This document shows, piece by piece, positions 32,401-33,442 of a stretch of 33,442 bases of DNA. The notes beneath the pieces were generated by a model. The model did not search any database and was not told the origin of the DNA. It saw only the letters and a list, made by a program, of their open reading frames with translations. Made by a program: the position numbers and the translations under genes. Location: positions 1-33,442 of the forward strand of contig JAAYPF010000080.1 of NCBI GenBank assembly GCA_012519925.1, read 5' to 3'. This stretch comes from Clostridiaceae bacterium. Lineage in GTDB: Bacteria > Bacillota > Clostridia > Acetivibrionales > Acetivibrionaceae. Every line of letters starts with the position of its first letter. Position 1 is the first letter of the stretch.

Positions 32401-33357
32401 AATATTAGTGTTGCTTCAACAATAAGGTTTGTTGAACAATCCATTGGATATAATCTGGCAGGAACACAGAAAATAGGTCTTGTTGGATTTGATTATGATG
32501 GTTATGAATTATATAAAATTGAAGATTCCTCTAAAAAAGGCGAGTTGTTAGGAATTTTAAAGGGTATGGGTAAACCAAGTGGTGGTTCTACCAATATAAC
32601 CGATGGAATCAGAGATGCTGCTGACTTGTTTACTGCGAATAGCCTCGGACAAAAAATAATTGTGCTTCTGACTGACGGTGAAGCAACTAGAGAAAACAAT
32701 ATGGTTTATATAAACGGAGAAAAAGTTCGACAAGAACTTGCTTTAGCAAGAGAGTTAGCAAAAAAGGGTGTCAAAATTCATACAATAGCATTAGGAAATA
32801 AAACAGAAAGAGATCTTTTAAAGGCCATTGCTGATGAAACAGGAGGAGTATTTTACTTTGTAGACAACCAAACGGGGTTTACTCAAGATGATGTAAACAT
32901 GCAAATAAGTAATATATTTACGAAGCTATCAAACACCCTTACAATACCCAATGGAAAAAACCATAATGCCACGCCTGATCCATGGAACTTGAGATTTGCC
33001 CATGAGGACTTTTGGTCAAGTAAAGTTGAGATTAGACATGAGCTTAGCACCAGTTTAAAAGATCAAGCCGGCGATAAAATTATAGTAGATGTAAAAAATG
33101 ATTATGATATGAAAGAATTTGATCCCACGATAGCCGATGAGAATGATTATAAGCTAGAGGTCAATGAATTGGAAACGCTAGGATCTATAAATCAATTTTT
33201 CCTCGATTTAAAAGAGCTCAAAAGAGGCTTTTTCAGATATGATTGGTTAGATTTAAAGAACTATAATCTAGATGATAGTATGAAGAATCTGTTTGCCATA
33301 ACCAGTGATAGTAATAGACTCAACTTTCGCACATTAAAAATGTGCTGTGAACCTTGA
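29419..33357 (+). CDS. multidomain cellulosomal protein: dockerin, cohesin, FN3, calcium repeats, vWA
   Basis: A 1312-aa secreted protein. The signal peptide covers ~1-33 (KLVILWVFIAQILFTNVFSL). A type I dockerin at ~55-115 has two calcium loops, DVNDDGEIDSIDF and DVDGNGLFNSIDF, each followed by a LLG helix; both recognition pairs are Ser-Ile. A cohesin domain at ~136-295 has VSISLENQPTRKGD and LAGYGLNIKYNSDVLKP. A regulatory-like beta domain then leads to a half dockerin loop (NGDCIIDINDIM, ~417-428). A beta-helix-like region (~440-640), an FN3 domain (~678-765) and TSP3-type calcium repeats (DTDEDGISDYDE) follow. The vWA domain (~977-1165) has the MIDAS DRSGSM. Start: ATG at 29419 with GAAGGAG 8 nt upstream. 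Substrate and partner are unknown, and the C-terminus may be truncated. Confidence 0.85.
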   Translation: MYKKKNVTKLVILWVFIAQILFTNVFSLSVLATESVSYPVFETVPTTTSAIESKLIGDVNDDGEIDSIDFALMRMVLLGLKSSFPVVNGEWASDVDGNGLFNSIDFAYMRKFLLGYISVFPAVSKPTPTTTPTVVSEVSISLENQPTRKGDIITASINIGEISNLAGYGLNIKYNSDVLKPVDSTTKNPYEEDTIPKIGDVLADTNYEYVTMARHDLNEGILSFGRTVKDLDEYRNKGNAVVKGVLAEISFEVLEVADVKIEVADDIDNKYWRAGAYINKKGVQFFDLNGDSIDVKSTASVNNVDSSTVDNNDLNSGSTEIKDLQEHTVEGYIGTLEAQDFNIEIFNDEKNIIGSSNTDEKGYFQIKYTPDSYELVTLKISKEGYLSRFVNIPVGMKGVQLGTKDSPLDMWIGETNGDCIIDINDIMYMVRNSDEEKIQKTLSNYNRVPDDYCLEIILTCDSDSINGDINILKNTVFDVNKKKLFASNLENAGSIYLRGGEIHLSGDYEQGINVLSIQASLIDMQNGKMEVNGNVKMDAGTMYINGGDLHVKGEYHLKNNAVLKMTQNNDYVIIEGNTFIYTKTNYDNCLTAGILELKGDFTINSTPNNNVFEAYGTHKTVLSGKKGQTINMENGHRPHTFNTLILLESEEHYNFIPPNKEFWKEMLDHIPVMPTEPEAPNLTGVWHNNTARLYWSKTDYADRYNVYRSSMDGGPYYNIAENHLRKDFIDVDVKEGNKYYYVVEAVNRYGVSNYSNQIMLNSEVVYDIETIDMDADYSGDGLTNGEALEHGTNIFKWDTDEDGISDYDEIYVYGTDPLSPDTSGDGIYDGAALMLGLEPLESHEGVETCKTALSSDGRVEVTAWGDGNVIMSPLQVWDSDNMILANLEGIVGKPVEITNGGFPIKYAEIRISYNREDLGDISEDELTIFHANAETQMLEEIDDVRVDKDNQVVIGTTTHFSPFFIGSMQLNKVLASEIVFALDRSGSMANNDKNNISVASTIRFVEQSIGYNLAGTQKIGLVGFDYDGYELYKIEDSSKKGELLGILKGMGKPSGGSTNITDGIRDAADLFTANSLGQKIIVLLTDGEATRENNMVYINGEKVRQELALARELAKKGVKIHTIALGNKTERDLLKAIADETGGVFYFVDNQTGFTQDDVNMQISNIFTKLSNTLTIPNGKNHNATPDPWNLRFAHEDFWSSKVEIRHELSTSLKDQAGDKIIVDVKNDYDMKEFDPTIADENDYKLEVNELETLGSINQFFLDLKELKRGFFRYDWLDLKNYNLDDSMKNLFAITSDSNRLNFRTLKMCCEP
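33329..33345. repeat. small hairpin at the 3' end of the dockerin-cohesin gene
   Basis: GCACATT (33329-33335) pairs with AATGTGC (33339-33345) around a 3-nt loop, inside the last codons. It may mark an element boundary or be chance. Confidence 0.35.
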
Positions 33358-33405
33358 AAATTCAATAGTTTTGGGCAATAAAAAGTACAAGAATCTTCAC
33401 TTTTA

Positions 33406-33414
33406 TGATATAAT
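33406..33414 (+). promoter_or_regulatory. extended -10 promoter near the right edge
   Basis: TGATATAAT is an extended -10, flanked by CACTT and AAGTG half sites, and would drive a transcript leaving the window. There is no convincing -35. Confidence 0.4.
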
Positions 33415-33442
33415 AGAAGTGATAAAGCCCTAAAATAAAACA

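Overview
The window is AT-rich Firmicute DNA, most likely from an anaerobic, spore-forming, cellulosome-producing clostridium (the Acetivibrio/Ruminiclostridium type). The evidence is a dockerin- and cohesin-bearing secreted protein, a single-chain pyruvate:ferredoxin oxidoreductase, a GerM-type sporulation lipoprotein, strong AGGAGG ribosome binding sites and simple sigma-A promoters. No rRNA, tRNA or CRISPR array was found.

Layout. (1) 1-567, minus: N-terminal part of an HD-GYP protein running off the window, preceded by a gene remnant. (2) 789-4490, plus: a sulfur-handling operon, with a CoA-disulfide reductase/rhodanese/TusA/DsrE fusion, a cysteine-rich ArsR regulator and deoC. (3) 4615-5527: a GerM-like lipoprotein with its own terminator. 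(4) 5773-9170, plus: a tightly packed envelope-stress-like operon (ECF sigma factor, zinc-finger anti-sigma, duplicated TM2-like membrane protein, LiaF-like/DUF4097 membrane protein). (5) 9319-11942: a HerA-like ATPase, a kynurenine-formamidase-like cyclase and, on minus, an FmdB zinc ribbon. (6) A 1-kb gene-poor stretch with a 50-bp tandem repeat. (7) 12964-17369, plus: ddl, murI, a DUF1934 protein and argS, i.e. cell-wall precursor and translation functions. (8) 17370-19313: an eroded zone with a decayed copy of the argS tail, a gene remnant on minus, a small secreted protein, a truncated IS5-type transposase, and fragments of an MBL-fold hydrolase and its upstream neighbour. (9) 19314-22838: nifJ/PFOR, the pyruvate-to-acetyl-CoA step of fermentation. 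(10) 23020-25386, minus: a duplicated DUF1538 membrane protein followed by two divergent P-II-like proteins. (11) 26170-26532, minus: an orphan YtrA-type GntR regulator with a palindromic operator. (12) 27146-28702, minus, and 29419-33357, plus: a divergent pair of surface genes, a lipoprotein and a 1312-aa dockerin-cohesin-FN3-vWA protein.

How the genes work together. The best candidates for undescribed systems are the DUF1538/two-P-II-like operon, which looks like a membrane transporter under control of two P-II-like proteins, and the multi-module dockerin-cohesin-vWA protein, which could join the cellulosome and carry a partner while adding an adhesive domain. The sigma/anti-sigma/TM2/DUF4097 operon is a coherent envelope-sensing unit. 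The sulfur fusion with its Cys-rich repressor looks like a self-regulated persulfide-handling unit. Family assignments come from reading motifs; no database search was made.
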